DNA from: Bacteroidales bacterium UBA3843
GTDB lineage: Bacteria; Bacteroidota; Bacteroidia; Bacteroidales; Paludibacteraceae
NCBI GenBank assembly: GCA_002392745.1
Contig: DGHR01000012.1
Location: 41,309-64,195, forward strand
Reading direction: 5' to 3'
DNA: 22,887 nt
Shown: in pieces, positions 8,008-15,955 of the stretch
Numbering within the stretch: the first letter of the stretch is position 1
Layout: each line of letters starts with the position of its first letter
Made by a program: the position numbers and the translations under genes
The notes under the pieces: model-generated
What the model was told of the DNA's origin: nothing
What the model saw: the letters and a program-made list of their open reading frames with translations, nothing else
Databases searched by the model: none

Positions 8008-8695
8008 TATCCAGCCGCACGTTGCTTTCGCCTATTATCAAACGATGGGCATTGGCTAACGGCAGAGAATGCGGAGTGTCTATCAGATAAATCCGCAGCG
8101 CCATAGATGACGGGTACTTGCTGAAGTACTCGTCATCTGTATAATACCATGAGATGTGTGTTATCTCCGAATTGAATTTCGCAACCGTAAGTGCTTGGCG
8201 ATGCCAGGCTAAAATGTGTTTGATTTGTTTGGGAACCACCTTGATTCCCGTTTTTCCGTCCGCAAAATGCACCACCGCCACCACACGGCCTTTCGTGAGC
8301 ACCGCCTGGCTTTGTTCGGACGCGGACAGACGATGCGAGATGGTGATATGACGATGCCCTTCGCGGTTGATACGTGCCATCTCACGGCGGAATAACTGCC
8401 CGTGGGTCGAGGTGTCCGTCCATTGATTGACGGCGATGTAGTAATGAATCATCTCATGCAAGATGGTATCTTCTATTATCGGCTCCGGCAAGTCAATCCG
8501 CACATTGATGCGGAGAACAAAATCTTCGTTTCTATATCCGCGGAATAGCCCTTGTTTGCGTCTGGTATATGTAACTTTACCCAGAAAACCTTTGGCATGG
8601 CTGAGCTTCACGGGAACAGGCGGCAACGAGCCGCCGAAAAACCGCTCGTTGTATTCGTCGAAGCGTGTCTGTATGTACTCAATCGTCGGTTTCAT
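7979..8695 (-). CDS. SprT-like zinc metalloprotease
   Basis: This 238-aa protein carries HEMIH (H80, E81, H84) in DTILHEMIHYYI and a probable third zinc ligand, H98, in THGQLFRRE. This arrangement is typical of SprT/SPRTN-like proteases. The N-terminal YIQTRFDEYNERFFGG...LPPVPV is the usual SprT lead-in. The ~100-residue C-terminus has no clear zinc-ribbon cysteines. Eukaryotic SPRTN degrades DNA-protein crosslinks; bacterial SprT-like proteins are largely uncharacterised, so a repair role is inferred. The start codon lies inside the 3' end of the UmuC-like gene (17-nt overlap, different frame), indicating translational coupling. The 3' end overlaps the SIMPL gene convergently by 29 nt. Confidence 0.88.
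   Translation of the reverse strand: MKPTIEYIQTRFDEYNERFFGGSLPPVPVKLSHAKGFLGKVTYTRRKQGLFRGYRNEDFVLRINVRIDLPEPIIEDTILHEMIHYYIAVNQWTDTSTHGQLFRREMARINREGHRHITISHRLSASEQSQAVLTKGRVVAVVHFADGKTGIKVVPKQIKHILAWHRQALTVAKFNSEITHISWYYTDDEYFSKYPSSMALRIYLIDTPHSLPLANAHRLIIGESNVRLDINPDNNLRW
7999..8014. terminator. Short palindrome in the convergent overlap
   Basis: CTGGAT-TAAT-ATCCAG is a 6-bp stem with a 4-nt loop where the SIMPL and SprT-like genes converge. It could end transcription in both directions, but the stem is short and weak. Confidence 0.35.
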
Positions 8696-9944
8696 CGTCT
8701 ATACGGTGCGGTCTCATGAACCCGGCCATCTGTTCGTCACGGGCATCATGACCCTGTATCGCAAAATGAATCTGGTTGCTACCGAACTTGCTATTAATGC
8801 CGTCAATGGCTTTCATCAGCCGTTTCTGACGCTTGGTATCTTCAGCCTGATTGGAGGCAAACAGGTCCAACTGTATGCCTGCGGAGTGTTGCAGTTGCCC
8901 AAGAATGACACCTGCCTGCTTGTAATAATAGCCTTCACGATAGAGGCGGTCCAGCAAGTGTTCAACGGCATTGATGAGTTGAGCGGAGTCGTCTGTAGCA
9001 GTTTGCAGACGCAGAGTGGCATCATTGGAATATTGCGGCAGGTCGTCCCTATGACGATTGGTCGCCAAAAAGACACTTACGGTATGGCACACGGCTTTCT
9101 GAGTCCTGAGCCTCCGGGCGGCAGCAGTAGCATAATTACTCAACTCGCGTTTCAGGACCTCGCGACTGGCCGTCATGTGGGCAAACGTGCGGCTATACAT
9201 GATGGATTTCTGCTTTTCATGGCTGGCGAGCGTGAGTGCAGGCTGGCCATTCAGTTCTTTCCATGTACGCGCAGCCGTAACACCATACAAACGATGTACC
9301 CATGCCTCGTTTTTGCGGGCAAAATCCAAGGCGGTATGAATACCTTTCTGCTGAATGTCCTTGACACGTCTTCGACCAATCCCCCATACTTGCTCAACGG
9401 GCAGTAAAGAGAGCGCTTTTTCGCGTTTGTCGGATGTCATGATACATATCCCGCGATAACCGCTATATCGCTTGGCAAAATGCGTAGCGGTCTTGGCGAG
9501 CGTGTATGTCTCGCCGGCTCCGCAAGATACGGGTATCTGAGTCTCTTCGTAAATCAAGTCTTTCAGTTTTTGCAGGTAGTTTCGCAGCCGGGTGGGGTCG
9601 TCGTCCGGCATCTCGCCGAAAAACTCATCTACGCTGTATTGCACGAAATTCAGTACCATCTCGGTCCGTTTGACCACGTCCATTATATGGTGGGAAATCT
9701 CGTGATAGAGGTTGTGGTGTACATCAATGACGGTAACGTGGCGGCGGTCAATCAACTCCTTGACCTGAAAAATCGGATTGCCGCGTTTCAGCCCCACCGC
9801 CTTTGCTTCCTGATTAAGGGCCAGGATAATACCACCGTTGTTGTCGTTGTTGTTCGCCACGACAACCGGTGTGCCTTTCAGTTCCGGGCGAGAGACCAAC
9901 TCGCAACTGACAAAGAAATTATTGCAATCGAGATGAACGTACAT
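8679..9944 (-). CDS. Y-family DNA polymerase, UmuC type
   Basis: This 421-aa translesion polymerase starts at 9944 with MYVHLDCNNFFVSCE, the classical N-terminus of the family. The open frame extends 65 codons further upstream, but that part overlaps the SDR gene and has no homology signs. Catalytic acids are D6 and D106/E107 in SVDEFFGEM. WGIGRR marks the helix-hairpin-helix region, and the little-finger domain follows. The C-terminus (GILGQLQ..., QLDLF, QKRLMKAIDGINSKFG) resembles UmuC rather than DinB. Residues ~30-45 carry an Asn-rich NNNDNNGG variant of the usual NNDGC segment. It would copy past damaged bases. No umuD homologue is visible. The start overlaps the SDR stop by one base (TGATG), and the end overlaps the SprT-like gene by 17 nt. 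Confidence 0.92.
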   Translation of the reverse strand: MYVHLDCNNFFVSCELVSRPELKGTPVVVANNNDNNGGIILALNQEAKAVGLKRGNPIFQVKELIDRRHVTVIDVHHNLYHEISHHIMDVVKRTEMVLNFVQYSVDEFFGEMPDDDPTRLRNYLQKLKDLIYEETQIPVSCGAGETYTLAKTATHFAKRYSGYRGICIMTSDKREKALSLLPVEQVWGIGRRRVKDIQQKGIHTALDFARKNEAWVHRLYGVTAARTWKELNGQPALTLASHEKQKSIMYSRTFAHMTASREVLKRELSNYATAAARRLRTQKAVCHTVSVFLATNRHRDDLPQYSNDATLRLQTATDDSAQLINAVEHLLDRLYREGYYYKQAGVILGQLQHSAGIQLDLFASNQAEDTKRQKRLMKAIDGINSKFGSNQIHFAIQGHDARDEQMAGFMRPHRIDDETDD

Positions 9945-10723
9945 CAGAACCAGCCTAAACGGCGGATTAGGCGAAGCAGACAGGTCGGAATCAGGAGAAT
10001 GATAAATGTCAGTATATGCCAGAATACAGCAGGAATCGTGACCTTGCTGCAGCCGTGGAAGAGCGCACGCAGACCACGACGGGCTAATGTCTCCGGCGAA
10101 ACAATAATCCCCAAGCATTTTCCCAGTTTGGTCATCCAAGGCTTGATATTATACAATCCGGTATCAACGGCACCCGGACTGACGTTGGTCACATATACGC
10201 CGTACGGCTTCAACTCGATATGCAGCGAGCGGGTAAAGGCTGCCAGGAACGACTTCGTGCTAGCGTATGTGCCCAATCGCTGTGCAACAATCTTGCTTGT
10301 CACAGAGCATACATTCAATATATATCCGTGCTTGCGGAGACGCATATCCTGGCCGAAGAGGTAACACAGCATAGCCGGCGTATACATATGCAGATTGAGA
10401 ATAAGCGACGTGAAACCCTCGCTGTCATCCAATATATCCCGATCGTGGTAAACGCCCGCATTATTCACCAGCACTTCCACCTCAATCTCCTGCGCTTGGG
10501 TGTATTCGTACAATTCCCGCGCGGCTTCCTGACGACTCAGATCCATTACCAGCGATATTACTTCAATAGCAGGGTAGGCAGCACGAATTTCCTGTGCTGC
10601 TGTATGAATGCTATCTACATTGCTGACAATCAGCATGTTATAACCACGTACGGCTAACCCTTTGGCAAAGGCAAGACCGATACCAGACGAAGCACCGGTC
10701 ACCAGGGCAAAATGAGTTCTCAT
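9944..10723 (-). CDS. Short-chain dehydrogenase/reductase (SDR)
   Basis: This 259-aa Rossmann enzyme has TGASSGIG (the NAD(P)-binding glycine motif) near its N-terminus, an NNAG motif, and YASTK with catalytic Tyr and Lys. I place the start at 10723 (MRTHFALVTGASSGIG). The longer frame from 10780 would begin upstream of the predicted transcription start at the promoter 10750-10781. The last ~35 residues are hydrophobic (PAVFWHILTFIILLIPTCLL), suggesting a C-terminal membrane anchor, which is unusual for classical SDRs but seen in some lipid-metabolising ones. The substrate is unknown. It is the first gene of a tightly overlapping operon with the polymerase and the SprT-like protease; the functional reason for this linkage is not obvious. 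Confidence 0.88.
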   Translation of the reverse strand: MRTHFALVTGASSGIGLAFAKGLAVRGYNMLIVSNVDSIHTAAQEIRAAYPAIEVISLVMDLSRQEAARELYEYTQAQEIEVEVLVNNAGVYHDRDILDDSEGFTSLILNLHMYTPAMLCYLFGQDMRLRKHGYILNVCSVTSKIVAQRLGTYASTKSFLAAFTRSLHIELKPYGVYVTNVSPGAVDTGLYNIKPWMTKLGKCLGIIVSPETLARRGLRALFHGCSKVTIPAVFWHILTFIILLIPTCLLRLIRRLGWF

Positions 10724-10749
10724 TGTTCTTCTGTAAATGAATTGCGGTG

Positions 10750-10781
10750 CAAAAGTACAAATATTTTTGGATATACGCAAA
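10750..10781 (-). promoter_or_regulatory. Bacteroidota-type promoter of the SDR-umuC-sprT-like operon
   Basis: On the minus strand, TTTG (10781-10778), a 20-nt spacer and TACTTTTG (10757-10750) match the consensus. It predicts a leader of about 20 nt to the ATG at 10723 and is the only promoter I can see for the three-gene operon. Confidence 0.8.
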
Positions 10782-10805
10782 TTTTATGCTATATTGCGCA
10801 GGAAT

Positions 10806-10819
10806 ATCCGCCGCCGGAT
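10806..10819 (-). terminator. Weak hairpin after the ABC permease operon
   Basis: ATCCG-CCGC-CGGAT follows the stop codon of the last exporter gene (10822). The stem is only 5 bp and there is no T-run, so terminator activity is tentative. It separates the exporter operon from the SDR promoter. Confidence 0.3.
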
Positions 10820-10821
10820 TA

Positions 10822-12060
10822 TTATGCTTGCATAGCACACAGGCGTGATTCTTTCTCCTCTTTACGGTCGTGAAGCCATCCGGTGATAACCAGCAATGTA
10901 CAGGCGATGACAAAATATGCACCGGACAAAATCCATAGCGTAATGTATTCTGCACGGGTTGTCCATAGTGTCGCTCCCATTGAACTGATATGAATGAAGC
11001 CATTGGCACCGGCGGTATACGGGATGATGTATGACAAATAGCGCCACGCATCAGGAATCATCTCTTTCGGCCATGAGATACCGGCCATAAACAGAAATAT
11101 CAGCGAGCTTGAAATCAGCAATACCATACCGGACTCCCTGTTGCGGATAAACACGCTGATGCACATTGAGAAGAAAATAGTGGATAACAAATAGGGAACA
11201 ATAAAGCGCAGCAAATCACCTGTGGCACCGATATGCGGCAAATCAAACAAGCGCGGCAGTGCTATCAGCAGAATAGCAGCCAGAGCGTAATAAATAACAA
11301 AATATGCAGCTCCGCGGCCGAATATGATACGCAGTGCCGACCAACCGCGCCTGCGCCCCGGAATACGGAACAATTGCTTGTTCTCCTCCCGAGCCGTGCC
11401 ACCCAGCATACAGATTCCGAAGAATAGTGTCTGGTGCAGAATCAGCACCAATACGGCCGGTATGAGGAATGAACCATACCCGCCGGTAGGCGTAAACAGG
11501 GCGGTCTCTGAATAAGGCGCATCCTGTACCAAGGTCCATGCAAACTCCTTATCCATACCCATTTGCTCATATCGGTCCACTTGTATATTGCGCATAGATT
11601 CGAGCATCACCTGGTTGCAACTGAGGTAGATGCCTTTCATATACAAGAAGGAAGACATATCGCAGTACAGAGATATATGCGCCTGGCCCAACGGATCCGC
11701 CAACTGCGCCGCATAATCATGCGGGAAATAGATGATGCCATGCACCTTCTGGTCACGCATCAAACGTTCCGCTTCTGCCATTGAACTGCAAGAATAAGTC
11801 AACCGGATGTCCGGTGCTGCATTCCAGCGATGAAGGAACTCCCGGCTCTCACGCGACTGACTCATATCCACTACAGCAACGGGAATATCCGTAATCTGTT
11901 CGCGCCAATAGATACCTTTGTACAGGAACGGATAGGCCAGCGTGGCCACCAGAAATATAACCATCACTCCCGGATCACGGAAGATACGTTTCAATTCGGC
12001 GGCAAACACCCAACCTGTTTCCTGGAACTGGAGCCATATATGTCTAAAAACATGTCTCAT
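10822..12060 (-). CDS. ABC-2 type permease, second of pair
   Basis: This 412-aa membrane protein has one N-terminal transmembrane helix (about 31-48), a ~140-residue extracytoplasmic region starting IPVAVVDMSQS, and about five C-terminal helices ending before a basic tail. That is the YhhJ/YbhS/YbhR-type ABC-2 exporter layout. It would form the inner-membrane channel of a tripartite efflux or export system with the adjacent HlyD and TolC proteins. The upstream permease gene ends at 12064, just 3 nt before its ATG, so the two are co-translated and probably heterodimerise. No ATPase gene is present in the operon. The substrate is unknown. Confidence 0.88.
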   Translation of the reverse strand: MRHVFRHIWLQFQETGWVFAAELKRIFRDPGVMVIFLVATLAYPFLYKGIYWREQITDIPVAVVDMSQSRESREFLHRWNAAPDIRLTYSCSSMAEAERLMRDQKVHGIIYFPHDYAAQLADPLGQAHISLYCDMSSFLYMKGIYLSCNQVMLESMRNIQVDRYEQMGMDKEFAWTLVQDAPYSETALFTPTGGYGSFLIPAVLVLILHQTLFFGICMLGGTAREENKQLFRIPGRRRGWSALRIIFGRGAAYFVIYYALAAILLIALPRLFDLPHIGATGDLLRFIVPYLLSTIFFSMCISVFIRNRESGMVLLISSSLIFLFMAGISWPKEMIPDAWRYLSYIIPYTAGANGFIHISSMGATLWTTRAEYITLWILSGAYFVIACTLLVITGWLHDRKEEKESRLCAMQA

Positions 12061-12063
12061 AAC

Positions 12064-13239
12064 TTACTTCAACGGATAATTCTGATAAACGAGTGCCCTA
12101 TGCAACCGCGGTGCAACTAACAGCGACAAAAGCATAAAACCGCATAGCGACAAAGCCGGCACCAAACTGTTTAGCGCGGGTGCCCCCATCAAAGCCTCGT
12201 TGACATATATCAGGTAATAATGGCGGAGAGGTTCCAGATTGCTGAGCGCCTGTACAGGGGGCAGCATGTTCATAACCGGATAAGTAAACCCGGAAAGCGA
12301 GAAACCGAGCATGGCATATAGCGCACCTATAGAGATAGCATCACGCAAAGTGGGCAGACAGCCAATCAGAAAGATTCCCATCGCTTCCATCGCGAAAATG
12401 AAGAGCAACAGTCCGAACAGCAACCGCGCATGGCTGCCGTAGACCGGAAAACCGGCAAAACGATAGAGGATAAAATGGCACCCTATTCCCAAGGTAATAT
12501 ATATCAGTGTGTAGGGTATCATTTTGCCTATCATCGCGACAGTATAATTGCCGCCGGCAGCGCGAAGCCACGTGCGAGACGTACGCATCTTCAATTCGTA
12601 GCCAATGGCAAAGATTGTAAGCATCAGACAGATCAATCCGAGTATCCCCGGTAGAATAGTGCTGACCAGATAGACCGAGTAGTTGCCCCAAGGATTAGCT
12701 ATCATATGTCCCTCAATAGTTACCGGCTGGATACGATGCATGATGATATCATCCGGCAGACCCTTTTTGCGTAGCACCTCACGCTGAAAAGCACCGGAGG
12801 TCAGATTGACCATCGTCAGCATTTGTTTATAAGCGGTGTTGCCGCCCACAGTGTAGGAATTAGTAACATAGAAATTTACTTTTGGGCGCTTGAATGCCAC
12901 CAATTCGCTGTAGAAACCTTCCGGGATGACAAATATGCCATATATATAACCTTGCTGCATCGCCTCACGGGCCTCGGAATAAGAGGAGGTTACCAGGCAT
13001 ATATCAACAGAAGGTGTCGCCTGCATCTCATGGCAAAGACGCCGTGAGATACTGGTCTGGTCCATGTCAACAACGGCAACCGGCATCCGTTCGGCTGCTC
13101 CGTGACGCATCAGCGTGAGAAAGAAGAATGTGGACATCAACATCACACCGACCGATGCAAACAAATATAACGGCCGTGCAAACATCTGGTGCACCTCACG
13201 ACGCATCACATGCCATATGTTCCTAAAAATATCTTTCAA
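12064..13239 (-). CDS. ABC-2 type permease, first of pair
   Basis: This 391-aa protein shares the layout of its downstream neighbour: a first membrane helix at about residues 24-44, an extracytoplasmic domain opening MPVAVVDMDQTSISR, and a cluster of about five helices from about 190 onward (LVSTILPGILGLICLMLTIFAIGYELKMRTSRTWL is cut here by its domain boundary near residue 195). E-L-K-x-R-T and GxSxxGFTYPV match conserved features of ABC-2 exporters. It follows the HlyD gene by 50 nt and precedes the partner permease by 3 nt. It is most likely half of an inner-membrane exporter that needs an ATPase encoded elsewhere. Confidence 0.88.
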   Translation of the reverse strand: MKDIFRNIWHVMRREVHQMFARPLYLFASVGVMLMSTFFFLTLMRHGAAERMPVAVVDMDQTSISRRLCHEMQATPSVDICLVTSSYSEAREAMQQGYIYGIFVIPEGFYSELVAFKRPKVNFYVTNSYTVGGNTAYKQMLTMVNLTSGAFQREVLRKKGLPDDIIMHRIQPVTIEGHMIANPWGNYSVYLVSTILPGILGLICLMLTIFAIGYELKMRTSRTWLRAAGGNYTVAMIGKMIPYTLIYITLGIGCHFILYRFAGFPVYGSHARLLFGLLLFIFAMEAMGIFLIGCLPTLRDAISIGALYAMLGFSLSGFTYPVMNMLPPVQALSNLEPLRHYYLIYVNEALMGAPALNSLVPALSLCGFMLLSLLVAPRLHRALVYQNYPLK

Positions 13240-13289
13240 TTCCCTAAATTTGATTTGTCAAGCAATTGTGCCCCTCCGGGCAAAGAATC

Positions 13290-14279
13290 CTAATTTTTCA
13301 TCACCAGCGCTGTCATTCCAGGACGCAGATTGGGAATGGCAGACAAGGGACGGCATTTGACATCAAAGGTGCGTACATCGTAGCCTCCGTTCTGCTTGGT
13401 GGAACGCCATGTGGCATAAGTGCCCATTGCCTTGATATGCGTAACGGTCAGTGGATAGTGCGTATCGCCTAAAGCGGGAATGCGCACCTGGATAACACTG
13501 CCTACTACAAAATCCGACAACATATCCTCGCGTACAGCAAATGTGAACCATACATCATTCAGGTCTACAATAGCCATCACAGGACTGCCTTGTCCCACCA
13601 GTTCGCCCACTTTCGGGAACAGTTCGCTCACCTCGCCGTCGCATGGAGAGAGCAGATAGCGCTCAGCTTCGGCGGCTGCCACTTCTTTCAGTATGGCATC
13701 CACACGTGCCACTTGGGCTTCGGCGGCTGCTTTGTCTTCCACGCGCGCCCCTGCCAAAGCCATGTCATATTGGCTTCTGGCAGCACGGACGGTTGCTGCG
13801 GCCGCTTTGTACTGTGCCTCCACTTCGTCGCGTTTCTGAGCAGAGACAACACCTTTTTCGTACAGCCGCTGCACACGTTCGTAACTTTTGCGATAGATTT
13901 CCTCACCGGCTTTGGCTTTCTGGTATAACTCGTACGCACCCGTAATCTGTTCTTTTTGCGCACCGTTCTTGGCTTTTTGGTTTACAGCTTCTGCCATGTC
14001 GCGTGCAGCCAATGCTTGTTCTTTTTTGGCTTCCACTTCCGGCGAATAGATGACCACCAGTGTGTCTCCTTTGTGCACCTGTTCGCCTTCTTCATACAGG
14101 TACATCTCTATGCGCCCGGGCACCTTGCCCGATACCCGGTATTCCGCGGCTTCTGATTCTCCCTGAATCAAAGGTTCCTCGGGGCGAAGCGCCAACACGC
14201 CTACCAAGGCGACGATTACTACTACTGCCAGCAGGGCTACCAAGCCCAATAGCAGACTTCCTTCTTTCTCTTTGTTCAT
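13290..14279 (-). CDS. HlyD-family membrane fusion (periplasmic adaptor) protein
   Basis: This 329-aa protein has one N-terminal transmembrane helix (about 9-31), a first half-lipoyl segment (VSGKVPGRIEMYLYEEGEQV, about 49-68), an Ala/Glu/Lys-rich coiled-coil hairpin (about 80-205), a second half-lipoyl segment (LLSPCDGEVSELFPKVGELV) and a beta-barrel domain ending LRPGMTALV. This is the standard EmrA/YbhG-type adaptor, bridging inner-membrane transporter and TolC. It lies 26 nt downstream of the TolC-like gene and 50 nt upstream of the ABC-2 permease pair. A small hairpin, TGCCC-CTCC-GGGCA (13269-13282), sits in that second gap and might adjust relative expression. Confidence 0.9.
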   Translation of the reverse strand: MNKEKEGSLLLGLVALLAVVVIVALVGVLALRPEEPLIQGESEAAEYRVSGKVPGRIEMYLYEEGEQVHKGDTLVVIYSPEVEAKKEQALAARDMAEAVNQKAKNGAQKEQITGAYELYQKAKAGEEIYRKSYERVQRLYEKGVVSAQKRDEVEAQYKAAAATVRAARSQYDMALAGARVEDKAAAEAQVARVDAILKEVAAAEAERYLLSPCDGEVSELFPKVGELVGQGSPVMAIVDLNDVWFTFAVREDMLSDFVVGSVIQVRIPALGDTHYPLTVTHIKAMGTYATWRSTKQNGGYDVRTFDVKCRPLSAIPNLRPGMTALVMKN

Positions 14280-14305
14280 ATTATAGTTGTAAATAAAATC
14301 TCAAA

Positions 14306-15793
14306 TCATAGCTTCCCCGTATATTTGCGAAGCATGGTCTCTTGTACCTTGGCTTCCGTCTCTGCATCAACCAGGTCAGTGGCTGCTGCCAGCCATGCCG
14401 TCTGTGCCTGCATCAGTTCGGATGACGGAATCATACCGGAGGCAAAGGATTCCTCGGCCATCCGCATTACCTCGGAGGCGTTATTACATGTCAGTTTGGC
14501 CAAAGCAATCTTTTGTTGTGCCTCCATAAGGCGTTGGTTGGCCTGCGTGGTTTGCAGCGTGAGCAGTTCACGTGTTTCTTCCGCCTTGAGCGCTGCGGCT
14601 TTGGCTGCGTGCTTAGCGGCTTTGTAGCGTAAAATATCATCGGCGTGAGCAATGGGCACATTCACCACTACGCCTGCAGAAAAGAAACCGTGACTTTTCC
14701 AATCGCTGCTGATACCATTCTCGGCGTAAGGATTGGTGTATATATATCCTGCTGATGCAACGATGGTAGGTTGCAATCCGGCGGCTGCCATTTTGGCAGT
14801 ACTCTGCGCGATACGCGTCGCCTCTTCTGCCATTTGTTGCTCTTTGCGGTTAGCGGCAGCCGAAGCGGCATCTATCGTATCGGAGGCCAGGGTAGTCTCG
14901 TCCAGACCGGTCTCGTCCAATGTGAATACGGCGTTCAGAGGCATACCGCATAATTGGGCCAAAGCCATGCGAGAGAGGGTCAGACCGTTCTCAGCCTGCA
15001 ATCTTTTCACTTCCGCTTCGCCGCGTTTGGCACGCACTTTCAGCAGGTCAGACTGAGTGGCTATCCCTTCGTTGGTCAACTCGGTCACGTCGTTTTCCAG
15101 TTTGCATAGCAAACGGTAGTAGTTTTCCGCAAGCATATGCTTCTGCTCTACGCTCACCACCCGCCAATAGGCCTCGTCCACCTTGGCAATCACATCATCA
15201 TGTTTGGTGTCGGCTTCCAGAGCGGCTATATGTTCGGCCGATTGTGCGATATGGTACAACTGCAATAGACGACCTCCGGTCCAAATGGGTTGAGTCACAC
15301 CAACATGCGCCACCACAACGTGTGTCATATCCACCGTCATAGTGTTGTAGACCTGCTGATAGGCATTGGCAATCTTCTGACCGGCATCGTTCTGCAAATC
15401 CACAATAGGTTGCTGAAAGGGTGTACCGGCAGTCAATTCGGACAACCGGCTGAGGGGCGTTTCTGCACCCCAATTGAAATAGGATGTTCCGTCGGGATTG
15501 ACACCTGCAGTTCCAAAATCAAACTGTGTCTGATTAGCAAGCAGATGCGCCTTCTCCGAGTTCCACATATATGCTCCGTTGGCAGTCACCTTGGGAAACA
15601 TAGCAGCCAAGGCGGCTTTCCTATTCAACTCAGCAGCTTTGAGTGCTTCTTGGCTGGAACGACTGCTGGCGCCTTTGCTCAGTGCCATGTCGCGGCATGC
15701 GGCCAGGGTATATCGTATTGTATCGCCCGCATGGGCATACGCGCAAAGGCCGCAGACTGACAGAATGACAACAATTATTTTGCGATAGTTCAT
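14306..15793 (-). CDS. TolC-family outer membrane efflux protein
   Basis: This 495-aa protein has a signal peptide (1-22, cleavage after AHA) and the repeated long-helix architecture of TolC/OEP proteins. It starts with YTLAACRDMALSKG, the usual N-terminal helix. Two similar Ala/Gln-rich halves follow, with LPxxxASAGYIYTNPY-like strands near residues 330-350 and the closing SSELMQAQTAWLAAATDLVDAE. It would form the outer-membrane channel for the adaptor and ABC-2 permeases encoded immediately downstream. It is the first gene of a four-gene operon. I found no consensus promoter before it, but a 10-bp palindrome lies 11 nt upstream of the start. Confidence 0.92.
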   Translation of the reverse strand: MNYRKIIVVILSVCGLCAYAHAGDTIRYTLAACRDMALSKGASSRSSQEALKAAELNRKAALAAMFPKVTANGAYMWNSEKAHLLANQTQFDFGTAGVNPDGTSYFNWGAETPLSRLSELTAGTPFQQPIVDLQNDAGQKIANAYQQVYNTMTVDMTHVVVAHVGVTQPIWTGGRLLQLYHIAQSAEHIAALEADTKHDDVIAKVDEAYWRVVSVEQKHMLAENYYRLLCKLENDVTELTNEGIATQSDLLKVRAKRGEAEVKRLQAENGLTLSRMALAQLCGMPLNAVFTLDETGLDETTLASDTIDAASAAANRKEQQMAEEATRIAQSTAKMAAAGLQPTIVASAGYIYTNPYAENGISSDWKSHGFFSAGVVVNVPIAHADDILRYKAAKHAAKAAALKAEETRELLTLQTTQANQRLMEAQQKIALAKLTCNNASEVMRMAEESFASGMIPSSELMQAQTAWLAAATDLVDAETEAKVQETMLRKYTGKL

Positions 15794-15803
15794 ATTTACA
15801 TTT

Positions 15804-15833
15804 TTTTTGAAACCGCCGATTCTGTTTCAAAAA
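15804..15833 (-). promoter_or_regulatory. 10-bp perfect palindrome before the exporter operon
   Basis: TTTTTGAAAC (15804-15813), a 10-nt loop and GTTTCAAAAA (15824-15833) form a perfect inverted repeat 11 nt upstream of the TolC-like start codon. The placement suits a repressor operator (for example a TetR-type dimer) or a 5'-leader hairpin. No regulator gene lies next to it. Confidence 0.5.
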
Positions 15834-15895
15834 GCATGCCAAATACATCATTATATATTCAATATTTCGGTTTATCGCAGAATTGTCATCTTAAA

Positions 15896-15927
15896 TTTGC
15901 AAGTGTCAAGAAAATATCGTAATTTTG
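15896..15927 (+). promoter_or_regulatory. Bacteroidota-type promoter of the DUF1295 gene
   Basis: TTTG (15896-15899), a 20-nt spacer and TAATTTTG (15920-15927) match the consensus. The ATG at 15956 lies 28 nt downstream of the -7 box. Confidence 0.8.
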
Positions 15928-15955
15928 TCCCCTGAATTAGAAATCATTCATTCTT

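Noticed and set aside
8463..9407. Plus-strand open frames across the polymerase region (8463-9407 and 9480-10364)
   Set aside because: They are shadows of the minus-strand polymerase and SDR genes and show no protein-family features.
9945..10139. 65-codon N-terminal extension of the polymerase frame
   Set aside because: It overlaps the SDR gene and precedes the canonical MYVHLDCNNFF start, which is coupled to the SDR stop.
15840..15847. TGTATTTG on the minus strand as promoter of the TolC operon
   Set aside because: It has TG in place of TA and no TTG at the right distance, so it was too weak to list.
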